DNA of 46,381 nt, from positions 1 to 46,381 of the forward strand of contig DXLM01000016.1 in assembly GCA_019414725.1 (NCBI GenBank), written 5' to 3'. The notes beneath the pieces were generated by a model. It worked only from the letters and a program-made list of their open reading frames with translations, did not search any database and was not told the DNA's origin. Numbering within the stretch: the stretch's first letter is position 1; the number at the start of each line of letters is the position of its first letter. This DNA comes from Bacteroides sp. GTDB taxonomy: Bacteria; Bacteroidota; Bacteroidia; Bacteroidales; Bacteroidaceae. A program made the translations under genes and the position numbers. Below are positions 14,999 to 24,288 of the stretch, one piece after another.

Positions 14999-16249
14999 AT
15001 GAAGGTATTATTAGTACACCCAGGGAAACAGCATTCTTTTGAAACAGCTAAAGCATTAAAAGAAGCAGGAGTTTTTTACAAATATGTAACAACAGTTTAC
15101 GATAAAGACAATTCTCTCACAAATAAGATAAAACATTTACTAAAAGGGAAAAATTTAAAAAAAGCAAATACAAGAAAATGTCCATATCTAAAGGACGAGG
15201 AAGTCATACAAATATACGAATGGTGGGGATTGTTAGTTCTTCTTATATCCAAGTTACCTTTTCTTTCAAAATTATATTTCCATTTAAACATAGCATTATC
15301 AAATCATTTCGCAGATAAAGCAGCCCAAATCGCAATAAAAGAGAACGTAGATGCAATTATTGTATACGATGGTATTTCTAGAAAAGGTCTTAAATATATC
15401 AAAACACAAGCTCCTCAAATCACAACAATAATGGATGTTTCAATTTCAATGCGTCCATTTATGAAAGCTAATTTTGAAAAAGATATGAAAAACTATCACC
15501 ACAATGGATTTTATAAAGAGGAAGCATATCTATGGAATATAAAATACGAAAAGGTAATTCGTGAAGAATTAAAATATGTTGATTACTTTTTTTCTCCTTC
15601 TAATATTGTAACTAAAAGTTTGGAATTTTGTGGTATAGATAGAAAAAAAATAAAAATAGTTCCATACGGTGTCAACATCAATAAATTTCAATTCACAGAG
15701 AAAAAAAACACGAATAATAAAGCACTTAAATTAATTTATGTAGGGCAGATATCATATAGAAAAGGTCTGCACCATTTGCTTAAAATTATAAAAGAATATA
15801 GCCCTAATGAGATTGAAATAAATTTAGCAGGCTCATTCAATGAAAACAATGAAATTATAAAACAATATCATGGCATTAATAATATCAATTTTCTAGGTTT
15901 TGTTACACATGATATTTTAGCACAAAAGTATCAAGATGCTGACTTGTTCGTTTTTCCTACACTAGGTGAAGGATATGGTATGGTTGTACTAGAAGCATTA
16001 AGTACAGGAACTCCTGTTCTTATATCAAACCTTGCAGGAGGAGATGATGCAATTGAAAACTACAAAAACGGACTTGTATATGAAGCAACTTCCGAAGCAT
16101 CTCTTAAAAGCGCATTAGATTGGTTTATTGAACATCGCGATATGATTCCACAAATGTCTAAAGAAGCATATGAAACAGCTCAAAAATTAACGTGGGAAAA
16201 ATATCATAAATTATATGCTGAAAACATTCTTAATATTTTAAACAAATGA
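14999..16249 (+). CDS. Glycosyltransferase family 4 protein
   Basis: A 416-residue GT-B glycosyltransferase. The N-terminal domain begins MKVLLVHPGKQHSFETAKAL. The C-terminal nucleotide-sugar domain has LIYVGQISYRKGLHHLLKII and the E-x7-E signature in GEGYGMVVLEAL, followed by STGTPVLISNLAGGDDAI. The protein is cytoplasmic and would add one sugar to the lipid-linked repeat. The stop overlaps the start of the pyruvyltransferase by four bases (ATGA). Donor and acceptor cannot be assigned. Confidence 0.88.
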   Translation: MKVLLVHPGKQHSFETAKALKEAGVFYKYVTTVYDKDNSLTNKIKHLLKGKNLKKANTRKCPYLKDEEVIQIYEWWGLLVLLISKLPFLSKLYFHLNIALSNHFADKAAQIAIKENVDAIIVYDGISRKGLKYIKTQAPQITTIMDVSISMRPFMKANFEKDMKNYHHNGFYKEEAYLWNIKYEKVIREELKYVDYFFSPSNIVTKSLEFCGIDRKKIKIVPYGVNINKFQFTEKKNTNNKALKLIYVGQISYRKGLHHLLKIIKEYSPNEIEINLAGSFNENNEIIKQYHGINNINFLGFVTHDILAQKYQDADLFVFPTLGEGYGMVVLEALSTGTPVLISNLAGGDDAIENYKNGLVYEATSEASLKSALDWFIEHRDMIPQMSKEAYETAQKLTWEKYHKLYAENILNILNK

Positions 16250-17304
16250 TGAGAGTTGGAATTGTCACATTACCTTTTCATTTTAATTATGGAGGTATTT
16301 TACAAGCATTTGCTTTACAAAAAGCTATACAAAACTTAGGATTTGAACCGATCATTATAGAACAGCCTAGCAATAACATAAAACAAGTTTTAAAACAAAA
16401 GTTATATAAAAGATCAAATATATACAAGTTCGTAAAAGAAAACTTCAATCTATTAAAACTTCATGAACCTTTTTGCGATGATGAATTAAGCATAAATAAC
16501 ATAAATATATTAGTGGTAGGGAGTGATCAAGTATGGCGTCCTGATATGGGTATTAATAGAAAAAAAAACGTAGATAGATATTTTTTAAAAACAGTTCCTC
16601 CAAATTGTATTCCTAAAATTGCATATGCTGCTTCTTTTGGCATTGACCATTGGGATTTTACAGACATAGAAACAAATACAGCTCAAAATTTAATAAATGA
16701 ATTTTCATATATATCTGTAAGAGAAACATCTGGAATAAAGTTATGTTCTCAATTTTTAAAGATCAACAATGCAATACAAGTACTTGACCCTACAATGTTG
16801 TTAGAAGCAGAATGCTATAAAAAAATATTAATAGAATCACCATTCAAAACCAAAAAACAACACTGCTTCACCTATTTATTAGATTATAACAATCCAAGCA
16901 ATCAAAATATTATCAATTCTTTATTGCATAAAGATATTGAATTGTTAACAGCAAAAGTTGAACGTAATATCCTAAAAAAATTTTTCAATACCCAAAATAG
17001 CATTGAAAAATGGTTATCTGCTATTTACTATAGTGATTTAATAATTACTGACTCTTTTCATGGATGTGTTTTTTCTATCCTTTTTCACAAAAATTTTTAT
17101 GTAATAAGTAATTCTGCTGGTGGAAATACAAGAATTCAATCTTTACTATCATTGTTTGGACTCAATAATAGATTAATAACCAATAACTATATACCCCAAC
17201 AAACATCTACTATTAATTGGAATATAGTCGATATAAAATTACAAACACAAAGAAAAGAATCTACATTTTTTCTACAAAAAGCTTTAAAAGAATGCTCCAA
17301 ATAA
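16246..17304 (+). CDS. Polysaccharide pyruvyl transferase family protein
   Basis: A 352-residue member of the PS_pyruv_trans family (CsaB/WcaK-like), which makes pyruvate ketals on sugars with phosphoenolpyruvate as donor. Motifs include MMRVGIVTLPFHFNYGGILQ at the N-terminus, LVVGSDQVWRPD, KIAYAASFGI and ITDSFHGCVFSILF, where the His is conserved in the family. Its 3' end overlaps the next gene by 13 bases. The pair of a pyruvyltransferase and an FrhB-like iron-sulfur protein recurs in polysaccharide loci. Pyruvylation would give the capsule negative charge. The acceptor sugar is unknown. Confidence 0.88.
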   Translation: MMRVGIVTLPFHFNYGGILQAFALQKAIQNLGFEPIIIEQPSNNIKQVLKQKLYKRSNIYKFVKENFNLLKLHEPFCDDELSINNINILVVGSDQVWRPDMGINRKKNVDRYFLKTVPPNCIPKIAYAASFGIDHWDFTDIETNTAQNLINEFSYISVRETSGIKLCSQFLKINNAIQVLDPTMLLEAECYKKILIESPFKTKKQHCFTYLLDYNNPSNQNIINSLLHKDIELLTAKVERNILKKFFNTQNSIEKWLSAIYYSDLIITDSFHGCVFSILFHKNFYVISNSAGGNTRIQSLLSLFGLNNRLITNNYIPQQTSTINWNIVDIKLQTQRKESTFFLQKALKECSK

Positions 17305-18401
17305 CAAATAAACAAGATTGCTGTGGATGTTATGCCTGTGTTCAAAGATGTCCAAAACAATGCATAAGAATGGAATCTGATGAAGAAGGTTTTGAGTATC
17401 CAATTATAGATAAAGAACAATGCATTAATTGTGGTCTATGCAACAAAGTATGTCCCCAAACAAACACTTCCTACTCCAAACAACCAATAAATATTTATGC
17501 CATCAAACATCCAGATCAAGAAATACAATTACAATCCTCATCAGGAGGAGCTTTCTCATTAATCGCTGAATGGGTTATTCAAAAAGGAGGAGTTGTTTTT
17601 GGAGCTATATTCGATGATAACTGGAATGTTATTCACGGATATACCGAGAGCATTAGTGGTCTAGAAAAGTTACGAATGAGTAAATATGTACAAAGCAAAA
17701 TTGGACTTTCTTTTATTCACACAGAAAATTTTCTAAAAAAGGGAAAAATAGTCATGTTTGTTGGAACTCCCTGCCAAATCCATGGTCTAAAACTTTTCCT
17801 ACGAAAAGACTATGAAAATTTAATAACTGTAGACTTTGTTTGCCATGGGGTTCCAAGCCCTAAAATATGGAAAATATACCTAAATAAAACTGCTAAGACA
17901 AACGATATAAAACAAATTTCTTTCAGAAACAAAAAACTAGGTTGGGAAAATTTTAGTTTTGTTTTACAATACAAAAAACAGAAAAGTCTATCAGAAACTT
18001 TAAGAAAGAATCCATATCTAAGAGGATTTATACATGACATATATTTACGCCCATGCTGTTATGTATGCAAAAACAAAAGTTTCAAAAGTGGTAGTGACTT
18101 CACATTGGCCGATTTTTGGGGTATTAAAAATACATACCCTAACCTATATGATAAAAACGGAATATCTTGCTTAACTATAAACACAATACATGGCATGGAA
18201 ATATTTCCTAACATGAATATACAAGGAACACAAGTAAATTACAATAAAGCTTTGCAATATAATCCTAGTTTCGAACATTCTGTAAAAATGCATCATTTCC
18301 GCAAATTATTTTTCAAATTAATACATTATATACCTTTTAATCAACTAGTTATTACAATTCAAATTATCAACAAATTATATAAACTCATTATCCGCAAATA
18401 G
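17292..18401 (+). CDS. FrhB/FdhB-like iron-sulfur protein of capsule loci
   Basis: A 369-residue protein annotated by family as coenzyme F420 hydrogenase/dehydrogenase beta subunit-like. The N-terminus carries two 4Fe-4S motifs: C10-x2-C13-x2-C16-x3-C20-P and CINCGLCNKVCP. FrhB N- and C-type domains follow (SSSGGAFSLIAEW, MFVGTPCQIHGLKLFL, VDFVCHGVPSPKIW, LADFWGI), with further Cys pairs (CCYVCKNK). I chose the ATG at 17292, which begins just before the first cluster and overlaps the pyruvyltransferase; a start at 17217 would add 25 residues without domain content. F420 is not made by Bacteroides, so the cofactor is probably a flavin and the redox reaction is unknown. Confidence 0.87.
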   Translation: MLQITNKQDCCGCYACVQRCPKQCIRMESDEEGFEYPIIDKEQCINCGLCNKVCPQTNTSYSKQPINIYAIKHPDQEIQLQSSSGGAFSLIAEWVIQKGGVVFGAIFDDNWNVIHGYTESISGLEKLRMSKYVQSKIGLSFIHTENFLKKGKIVMFVGTPCQIHGLKLFLRKDYENLITVDFVCHGVPSPKIWKIYLNKTAKTNDIKQISFRNKKLGWENFSFVLQYKKQKSLSETLRKNPYLRGFIHDIYLRPCCYVCKNKSFKSGSDFTLADFWGIKNTYPNLYDKNGISCLTINTIHGMEIFPNMNIQGTQVNYNKALQYNPSFEHSVKMHHFRKLFFKLIHYIPFNQLVITIQIINKLYKLIIRK

Positions 18402-18423
18402 ATCACATCCAATTTTATATCCT

Positions 18424-19536
18424 ATGCAATTTCCTATTAAAATATTATACATAAACGGAGGTCTTATGAACCGAGGTGGTATAGAATCATACATGATGAA
18501 CTATTACCGTCACTTTGACCATAAAATAATTCAAATAGATTTCGTAGTACATAATGCTGGAGGTTATGGGTATTACGATGAAGAAATTAAAAATTTAGGG
18601 GGACAAATTTTTACTCTTCCACAAAAAAGCAAACATCCTTTAAGTTATACAACTCTGTTAAAAACAATACTAAAAAAAGGGAATTACAAAATTATTCATA
18701 CCCATATGGATGCCATGGGAGCGTGGGTACTAAAGGTAGCTCAAAATTGTGGTATTCCTGTACGAATCGCTCATAGTCATAACACTAAACATTTAACAAA
18801 TAACCCTATAAAACTATTTTTCCTAGAACAAGCTAGAAAAAAAATCAATCAGTATGCCACTCACCGAATGGCTTGCTCCGAGATGGCAGGCAAATGGTTA
18901 TTTAAAGACCAACCTTTTCAGATCATCAGAAACGCAATAGAAGCTGAAATGTTCAAATTTAATCCCGAAGCACGTAGACAAATAAGGCAAAAATACAATA
19001 TAAAAAATAATTTCCTAATAGGACATGTTGGACGATTTGATACACAAAAAAATCATATGTTCCTTTTAGATGTTTTTGCAGAAATACATAAGACAATACC
19101 TAAAAGTAAACTTATACTTATTGGAGAAGGGCATTTAAAAGAAGCCATCCTACAAAAAATAAGTACTTTAAATTTAAAAGAACATGTTATATTAACGGGA
19201 GTTAGGGATGATGTAAATCTTTTCTATAACGCTTTTGATTTATTTGTACTACCATCTTTATTTGAAGGATTACCAGTTGTAGCAATTGAAAATCAAGCTA
19301 ATGGCTGCCCCACATTCCTATCATCAGAAATTACACGTGAAACACAAATATCTACCGACATAGATTTCATAGACTTAAAAAAAGAATTATGGTATAAAAA
19401 AATAATTGAATATATAGAAACACACAAGACACCTAGAACGGATTTGCATTTTGACATACAAGCATCTGGTTATGATATTAAAACAGAAGCTCAAAAACTT
19501 CAAGAAATCTATATAGACTTATGGAACAAAAATTAA
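18424..19536 (+). CDS. Glycosyltransferase family 4-type (EpsF-like)
   Basis: A 370-residue GT-B enzyme. It starts with ILYINGGLMNRGGIESYMMN, the glycine-rich loop of the acceptor domain, and has IIHTHMDAMGAWVLKVAQ and RIAHSHNTKH as in EpsF/CapM-like enzymes. The donor domain has IGHVGRFDTQKNHMFLLDVF and LPSLFEGLPVVAIENQANGC. Its last 16 bases overlap the next glycosyltransferase gene. Sugar specificity cannot be read. Confidence 0.88.
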   Translation: MQFPIKILYINGGLMNRGGIESYMMNYYRHFDHKIIQIDFVVHNAGGYGYYDEEIKNLGGQIFTLPQKSKHPLSYTTLLKTILKKGNYKIIHTHMDAMGAWVLKVAQNCGIPVRIAHSHNTKHLTNNPIKLFFLEQARKKINQYATHRMACSEMAGKWLFKDQPFQIIRNAIEAEMFKFNPEARRQIRQKYNIKNNFLIGHVGRFDTQKNHMFLLDVFAEIHKTIPKSKLILIGEGHLKEAILQKISTLNLKEHVILTGVRDDVNLFYNAFDLFVLPSLFEGLPVVAIENQANGCPTFLSSEITRETQISTDIDFIDLKKELWYKKIIEYIETHKTPRTDLHFDIQASGYDIKTEAQKLQEIYIDLWNKN

Positions 19537-20621
19537 AGAAAGTACTTTTCATCACAAATATTCCCGCTCCTTATCGTATTGATTTTTATAATGAATTGGG
19601 AAAACACTGTGAATTAACTGTGATATTTGAAGCCAAACGTGCTCCAGGAATCACTTTTAACTGGAAAGAAAATACTATCAGTAATTTCAAAGCCATTTTT
19701 TTAAAAGAAGGAGAAATCCAAGAAACAAAAATAGACTGGAGTATATTTAAATACATAAAACAGTTAAAATATGATGTGATTTTTATCACAAACTACGCAT
19801 ATTTTACAGAAATGGCTGCTCTGCTATCTATTAAATTGCGCAACATTCCCTATTATTATGAAGTAGATGGTGCTATGGCTAAATATCATGAAGGGAAAGC
19901 CAAAAAAATATTTAAAAGCTTTTTTCTAAAAGGAGCGAAAGCGTATATTAGTCCTAGTCAAATAACAGACGAATATATTCGCTTTTATGCAGGAGAAAAC
20001 TCAACAATCTATAGATACCCTTTCAGTTCGCTAGGAAACAAAGATATCATAAATGCCCCATTATCTCAACAAGAAAAAAATGCCATTCGCAAAATATTAA
20101 ATATAAAAGAACCTCAAATGATTTTGGCAGTTGGTCAGTTCATCCATAGAAAAGGATTTGATGTCTTATTACAAGCTGCACGTACTATGGATAAAAATAT
20201 AGGCATCTATATTGTGGGTGGGAAACCCACAGAAGAGTATTTACAAATACAAAAAGAAAATAACCTAACTCAAATTCATTTTGAAGGATTTAAGACAAAA
20301 GAAGAATTAGCTATGTATTTTAAAGCAGCTGATATATTTGTACACCCTACAAGAGAAGACATTTGGGGATTAGTTATAAATGAATCTATGGCATATGGAC
20401 TACCTGTAATAACCACTAACAAATGCGTAGCTGGGATGGAACTAATAACAAATAAAGAATGTTTAATTGACACAGATAATTCCGAACAATTAAAAAGCAT
20501 TATGGAAAAACTAATGAATGATTCTGAATTACGAGTTGAAATAGCACAACAAAACTTGCATAAAATAGCCAGTTATACCATTGAAAAAATGGTAGAAGAA
20601 CATCTTAAAATAATAAATTAA
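19521..20621 (+). CDS. Glycosyltransferase family 4 protein
   Basis: A 366-residue GT-B enzyme. The start LKKVLFITNIPAPYRIDFYN is characteristic of a GT4 subgroup. The donor site has ILAVGQFIHRKGFDVLLQA and HPTREDIWGLVINESMAYGL, which contains the E-x7-E pattern (ED to ES). It overlaps the preceding gene and lies 13 bp before the next. Cytoplasmic; adds one residue of the capsule repeat. Donor unknown. Confidence 0.87.
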   Translation: MEQKLKKVLFITNIPAPYRIDFYNELGKHCELTVIFEAKRAPGITFNWKENTISNFKAIFLKEGEIQETKIDWSIFKYIKQLKYDVIFITNYAYFTEMAALLSIKLRNIPYYYEVDGAMAKYHEGKAKKIFKSFFLKGAKAYISPSQITDEYIRFYAGENSTIYRYPFSSLGNKDIINAPLSQQEKNAIRKILNIKEPQMILAVGQFIHRKGFDVLLQAARTMDKNIGIYIVGGKPTEEYLQIQKENNLTQIHFEGFKTKEELAMYFKAADIFVHPTREDIWGLVINESMAYGLPVITTNKCVAGMELITNKECLIDTDNSEQLKSIMEKLMNDSELRVEIAQQNLHKIASYTIEKMVEEHLKIIN

Positions 20622-20634
20622 AATTATTCGACGG

Positions 20635-21723
20635 ATGAAAAAAATCTGCTTCATAGCTCAATTTCCGCCCCCTATCCACGGATTATCAAAAGCTGTAGAA
20701 ACTCTTTATACTTCTGCACTACAGTCAAAGTATCTCTTTCAACAAATAAATCTAACTAACAATAAAGAGATCTTAAAAACATTATGGAAGATTGTAACCA
20801 ATACAAGCGACTTATACTATCTTACCATAGCACAAACGCGTGGAGGGAATTGGCGAGATCTACTAATACTAAAATTGTTACAATGGAAAAAAAGAAAATG
20901 TTTGATTCATTTGCATGGAGGATATTATCGCATTTTGATAGAAAAAGACTGTGGACAATTACAGAGAAGCCTAAACTATAAAGCTATAAGTCGTATATCT
21001 GGTACTATTGTATTAGGTAACTCTTTAAAAAGCATTTTCAAAGGAATGATAAATGAACAAAAAATATTCGTTGTACCCAACTGCGTTGATGAAGAATATA
21101 TGCTGAATGCCTGTAGCTACAAAGAAAAAATAAACTTATTGGCTTCACAACCTGTATTACATATCCTTTATCTAAGCAACTTTATAGAATCAAAAGGATA
21201 TAAAGAAGTATTGGAATTAGCAGCAAAAGTACAAACAGAGCAAAAGAATACTCTACATTTTCATTTCGCAGGAAAATTTTTCGAAGAAAAAGAAAGGATG
21301 TATTTCGAAAATTTTATAACTAAACATCAACTAGAAAACACCATCACCTATCATGGAATCGTTTCAGGCAAAAAGAAAAATGACTTATTAAACTTATGTA
21401 ATATATTTATATTGCTTACTCGCTATCCAAATGAAGGACAACCTATCTCCATATTAGAAGCAATGGGAAATGCTATGGCTATTATCACCACCAACCATGC
21501 AGGTATCCCCGACATAGCAACAAACAAAGAACACGGACTAGTTATAGATAAAAATAACATCAATTTAGAAGAGATATACAATTATATATTGCGTTTAGAT
21601 AAAGAACGTTCTTCATTAAGAAACATATGCGAAAGAAATTATAATATAGCTCATTCGAACTATACAGAACAGCAATATATAAACAATATGGATAATGTAT
21701 TTCAAAAAATATTAGAGCAATGA
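20635..21723 (+). CDS. Glycosyltransferase family 4 protein
   Basis: A 362-residue GT-B enzyme starting MKKICFIAQFPPPIHGLSKA. The central linker has FVVPNCVDEEYM, and the donor domain has ILYLSNFIESKGYKEVLELA and LLTRYPNEGQPISILEAMGN, where the two Glu of the E-x7-E signature are visible. Its stop overlaps the start of the WcaF-like gene by four bases (ATGA), so the two are translationally coupled. Donor and acceptor are not assignable. Confidence 0.87.
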   Translation: MKKICFIAQFPPPIHGLSKAVETLYTSALQSKYLFQQINLTNNKEILKTLWKIVTNTSDLYYLTIAQTRGGNWRDLLILKLLQWKKRKCLIHLHGGYYRILIEKDCGQLQRSLNYKAISRISGTIVLGNSLKSIFKGMINEQKIFVVPNCVDEEYMLNACSYKEKINLLASQPVLHILYLSNFIESKGYKEVLELAAKVQTEQKNTLHFHFAGKFFEEKERMYFENFITKHQLENTITYHGIVSGKKKNDLLNLCNIFILLTRYPNEGQPISILEAMGNAMAIITTNHAGIPDIATNKEHGLVIDKNNINLEEIYNYILRLDKERSSLRNICERNYNIAHSNYTEQQYINNMDNVFQKILEQ

Positions 21724-22274
21724 CAGAAGTCCATTTATCTTCTTTCAACACAGGAAATTTTAATAAAGGAGCAGGATTTATAAAACAAACTCTTTGGTAT
21801 TTTGTCAACGCATTATTTGTACGTGCTTCCTGGAATCCTTTTATGGGAATAAAAGTGTTCTTTCTAAAACTTTTCGGTGCAAAAATAGGGAAAGGACTAG
21901 TAATAAAAAATAATGTGAACATAAAATTCCCTTGGAAACTGACATTAGGAAATGATGTATGGTTAGGGGAAAACGCATGGATTGATAATCTTGATGAAGT
22001 CATAATAGGAAATAATGTATGCATTTCGCAAGGAGCATTATTACTTACCGGAAACCATGATTATACACTGTCCACTTTCGATTACCGAAATGCCCCCATT
22101 ATAATAGAAGACGGTGCATGGATTGGTGCAAAAACGGTGGTATGCCCCGGAATAAAAGTTAAATCGCACGCAATACTAACAGTTGGGTCTACTGCTACTA
22201 AAAATATGGAAGCATACGGAATTTATCAAGGAAATCCCGCACTAAAAATTCGAACAAGAAATATTACATTATAA
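21720..22274 (+). CDS. WcaF-like sugar O-acetyltransferase
   Basis: A 184-residue left-handed beta-helix (hexapeptide repeat) acetyltransferase. The first 60 residues (SFNTGNFNKGAGFIKQTLWY, NPFMGIKVFFLKLFGAKIGK) match WcaF-type enzymes of colanic acid loci. The hexapeptide section includes VWLGENAWIDN, NNVCISQGALLLTGNHDY with the catalytic His, and DGAWIGAKTVVCPGI. The C-terminus has the GNPALKI motif. It would acetylate a capsule sugar using acetyl-CoA. It is the last strongly AT-rich gene of the cassette. Confidence 0.88.
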   Translation: MTEVHLSSFNTGNFNKGAGFIKQTLWYFVNALFVRASWNPFMGIKVFFLKLFGAKIGKGLVIKNNVNIKFPWKLTLGNDVWLGENAWIDNLDEVIIGNNVCISQGALLLTGNHDYTLSTFDYRNAPIIIEDGAWIGAKTVVCPGIKVKSHAILTVGSTATKNMEAYGIYQGNPALKIRTRNITL

Positions 22275-22287
22275 AAGCATCAACATT

Positions 22288-23106
22288 ATGAAAGTTTCAA
22301 TTATCACTTCCTGCTACAACCGGGAAGCCACCATTCGTGGAGCAATAGAAAGTGTGCTGGAACAGGATTATCCTTACATAGAATACATTGTGGTGGACGG
22401 AGCGTCGAAAGATAACTCGCTGGCTGTCATCAATGAATATAAAAACGGGATAGATACAATTATCTCCGAGCCGGATAAAGGTATGTATGAAGCGATCAAC
22501 AAAGGAATACGTGCAGCAACAGGAGATATTATCGGTCTGATTCACTCCGATGATTTCCTGTTCTCATCTCACACCATCTCCGACATAGTGAAAACATTCG
22601 AGGAACAAGATGCGGATATGATATACGGCAATGGGGTCTTTGTAGATTATGACGACACCAACCTGATGATACGAAACTGGATAAGCGGACGATACAGTAA
22701 AGAGAATGTGAAAAACGGATGGCTCCCACTCCACCCCACTGTCTATATAAAGAAGGAGTGTATGGATAAATGGGGGCTTTACGACGAAAGTTATAAGATA
22801 GCCGCCGACTCGGATTTGCTGGTGCGCTATCTGTATGAAGCCGACCTGAAAGTATATTACCTGAACAAATACATCGTGAAAATGAGAATGGGGGGGCTTT
22901 CTACCGATGCGGGAAAAAGCAAACTGAAATGGGCGGAGGACTTGAGAATGTATAAAAGTCACGGCATAAAACCCATCTCGGCACTGAAAGGCAAAATTCT
23001 TTCAAAGATTCCACAGTTCATTGAAGCCAGACTGCCGTGGAGTGAAATACCGGAAGCAGAGGAAGAGAGCCTGATACAACCTGACGCCGCAAATAAAAAA
23101 GAATAA
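22288..23106 (+). CDS. Glycosyltransferase family 2 protein
   Basis: A 272-residue GT-A enzyme. MKVSIITSCYNREATIRGAI, YIVVDGASKDNS, EPDKGMYEAINKGIRAATGD and GLIHSDDFL give the GT2 donor site; the SDD is the DxD-like metal motif. WLPLHPTVYIKKE and the YKIAADSDLLVRYL run are typical of WcaA/WcaE-like subgroups. Base composition is back to chromosomal average, unlike the gene 14 bp upstream. It is often kept next to gmd in such loci. Its sugar is unknown; GDP-fucose from the following genes is a possible donor. Confidence 0.88.
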   Translation: MKVSIITSCYNREATIRGAIESVLEQDYPYIEYIVVDGASKDNSLAVINEYKNGIDTIISEPDKGMYEAINKGIRAATGDIIGLIHSDDFLFSSHTISDIVKTFEEQDADMIYGNGVFVDYDDTNLMIRNWISGRYSKENVKNGWLPLHPTVYIKKECMDKWGLYDESYKIAADSDLLVRYLYEADLKVYYLNKYIVKMRMGGLSTDAGKSKLKWAEDLRMYKSHGIKPISALKGKILSKIPQFIEARLPWSEIPEAEEESLIQPDAANKKE

Positions 23107-23188
23107 GAATTATTTATACCGGTCCAAATGCAAGTATGCATGAAGACAGGTCATGGTATAAAACATTTTTTCTAGAATAATACAAAAT

Positions 23189-24268
23189 ATGAGTAAAAAA
23201 GTAGCATTGATTTCAGGTATCACAGGACAGGACGGTTCGTTCCTGGCCGAGTTCCTGATAGAAAAAGGATACGAAGTACATGGTATCCTGAGACGTTCTT
23301 CTTCATTTAACACTGCACGTATAGAACATCTGTATCTGGACGAATGGGTACGGGATATGAAGCAGAACCGACTGGTGAACCTGCATTGGGGGGATATGAC
23401 GGACAGTAGCTCACTGATACGTATCATACAGTCCGTACAACCTGACGAGATTTATAATCTGGCCGCACAAAGCCATGTAAAAGTAAGCTTCGACGTGCCC
23501 GAATACACAGCGGAAGCGGATGCGGTAGGTACGCTGCGCATGCTGGAGGCGGTACGTATATTGGGGCTGGAAAAGAAAACCAAGATTTATCAGGCATCTA
23601 CTTCGGAACTTTTCGGACTGGTGCAGGAAGTTCCTCAGAAAGAGACTACTCCTTTCTATCCCCGTTCTCCATACGGAGTAGCCAAGCAATATGGTTTCTG
23701 GATAACCAAAAATTACCGCGAAAGCTATGGCATGTTTGCCGTAAACGGTATTTTGTTCAATCACGAAAGTGAACGCCGGGGCGAAACTTTTGTTACCCGG
23801 AAAATTACCCTGGCGGCGGCACGCATCGCACAAGGATTCCAAGATAAACTGTACTTGGGGAATCTGAACTCCCTGCGCGACTGGGGATATGCCAAAGACT
23901 ATGTGGAATGTATGTGGCTGATTCTGCAACACGATACGCCCGAAGACTTTGTTATAGCCACCGGAGAATATCACACTGTACGCGAATTTGCTACCCTTGC
24001 TTTCAAGGAAGCGGGCATCGACTTGCGCTGGGAAGGTGAAGGTGTGAACGAGAAAGGTATTGACACAGCTACAGGCAAGGTGCTGGTAGAGGTGGATCCC
24101 AAATATTTCCGCCCGGCAGAGGTGGAACAGTTACTGGGAGATCCTACCAAAGCCAAAACGTTACTGGGATGGAATCCCCGCAAGACTTCATTCGAGGAAC
24201 TGGTGAAAATCATGGTGAAACACGATATGAAATTCGTGAAGAAACTTCATCTCAAAGCAAGCTGTTAA
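23189..24268 (+). CDS. gmd: GDP-mannose 4,6-dehydratase
   Basis: A 359-residue short-chain dehydrogenase/reductase of the extended type, converting GDP-D-mannose to GDP-4-keto-6-deoxymannose with bound NADP. Seen are ISGITGQDGSFLAEF (dinucleotide-binding Gly-rich loop), RRSSSFNTARIEHL (NADP-binding), NLAAQSHVKVSFD, YQASTSELFG, SPYGVAKQYG with the Tyr-x3-Lys pair, and LFNHESERRGETFVTRKIT. The length fits the family. First step of GDP-L-fucose synthesis, completed by the next gene 20 bp downstream. The 82-bp gap before it has no clear promoter. Confidence 0.96.
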   Translation: MSKKVALISGITGQDGSFLAEFLIEKGYEVHGILRRSSSFNTARIEHLYLDEWVRDMKQNRLVNLHWGDMTDSSSLIRIIQSVQPDEIYNLAAQSHVKVSFDVPEYTAEADAVGTLRMLEAVRILGLEKKTKIYQASTSELFGLVQEVPQKETTPFYPRSPYGVAKQYGFWITKNYRESYGMFAVNGILFNHESERRGETFVTRKITLAAARIAQGFQDKLYLGNLNSLRDWGYAKDYVECMWLILQHDTPEDFVIATGEYHTVREFATLAFKEAGIDLRWEGEGVNEKGIDTATGKVLVEVDPKYFRPAEVEQLLGDPTKAKTLLGWNPRKTSFEELVKIMVKHDMKFVKKLHLKASC

Positions 24269-24288
24269 ATCATTAGTCAAGAATTTCA

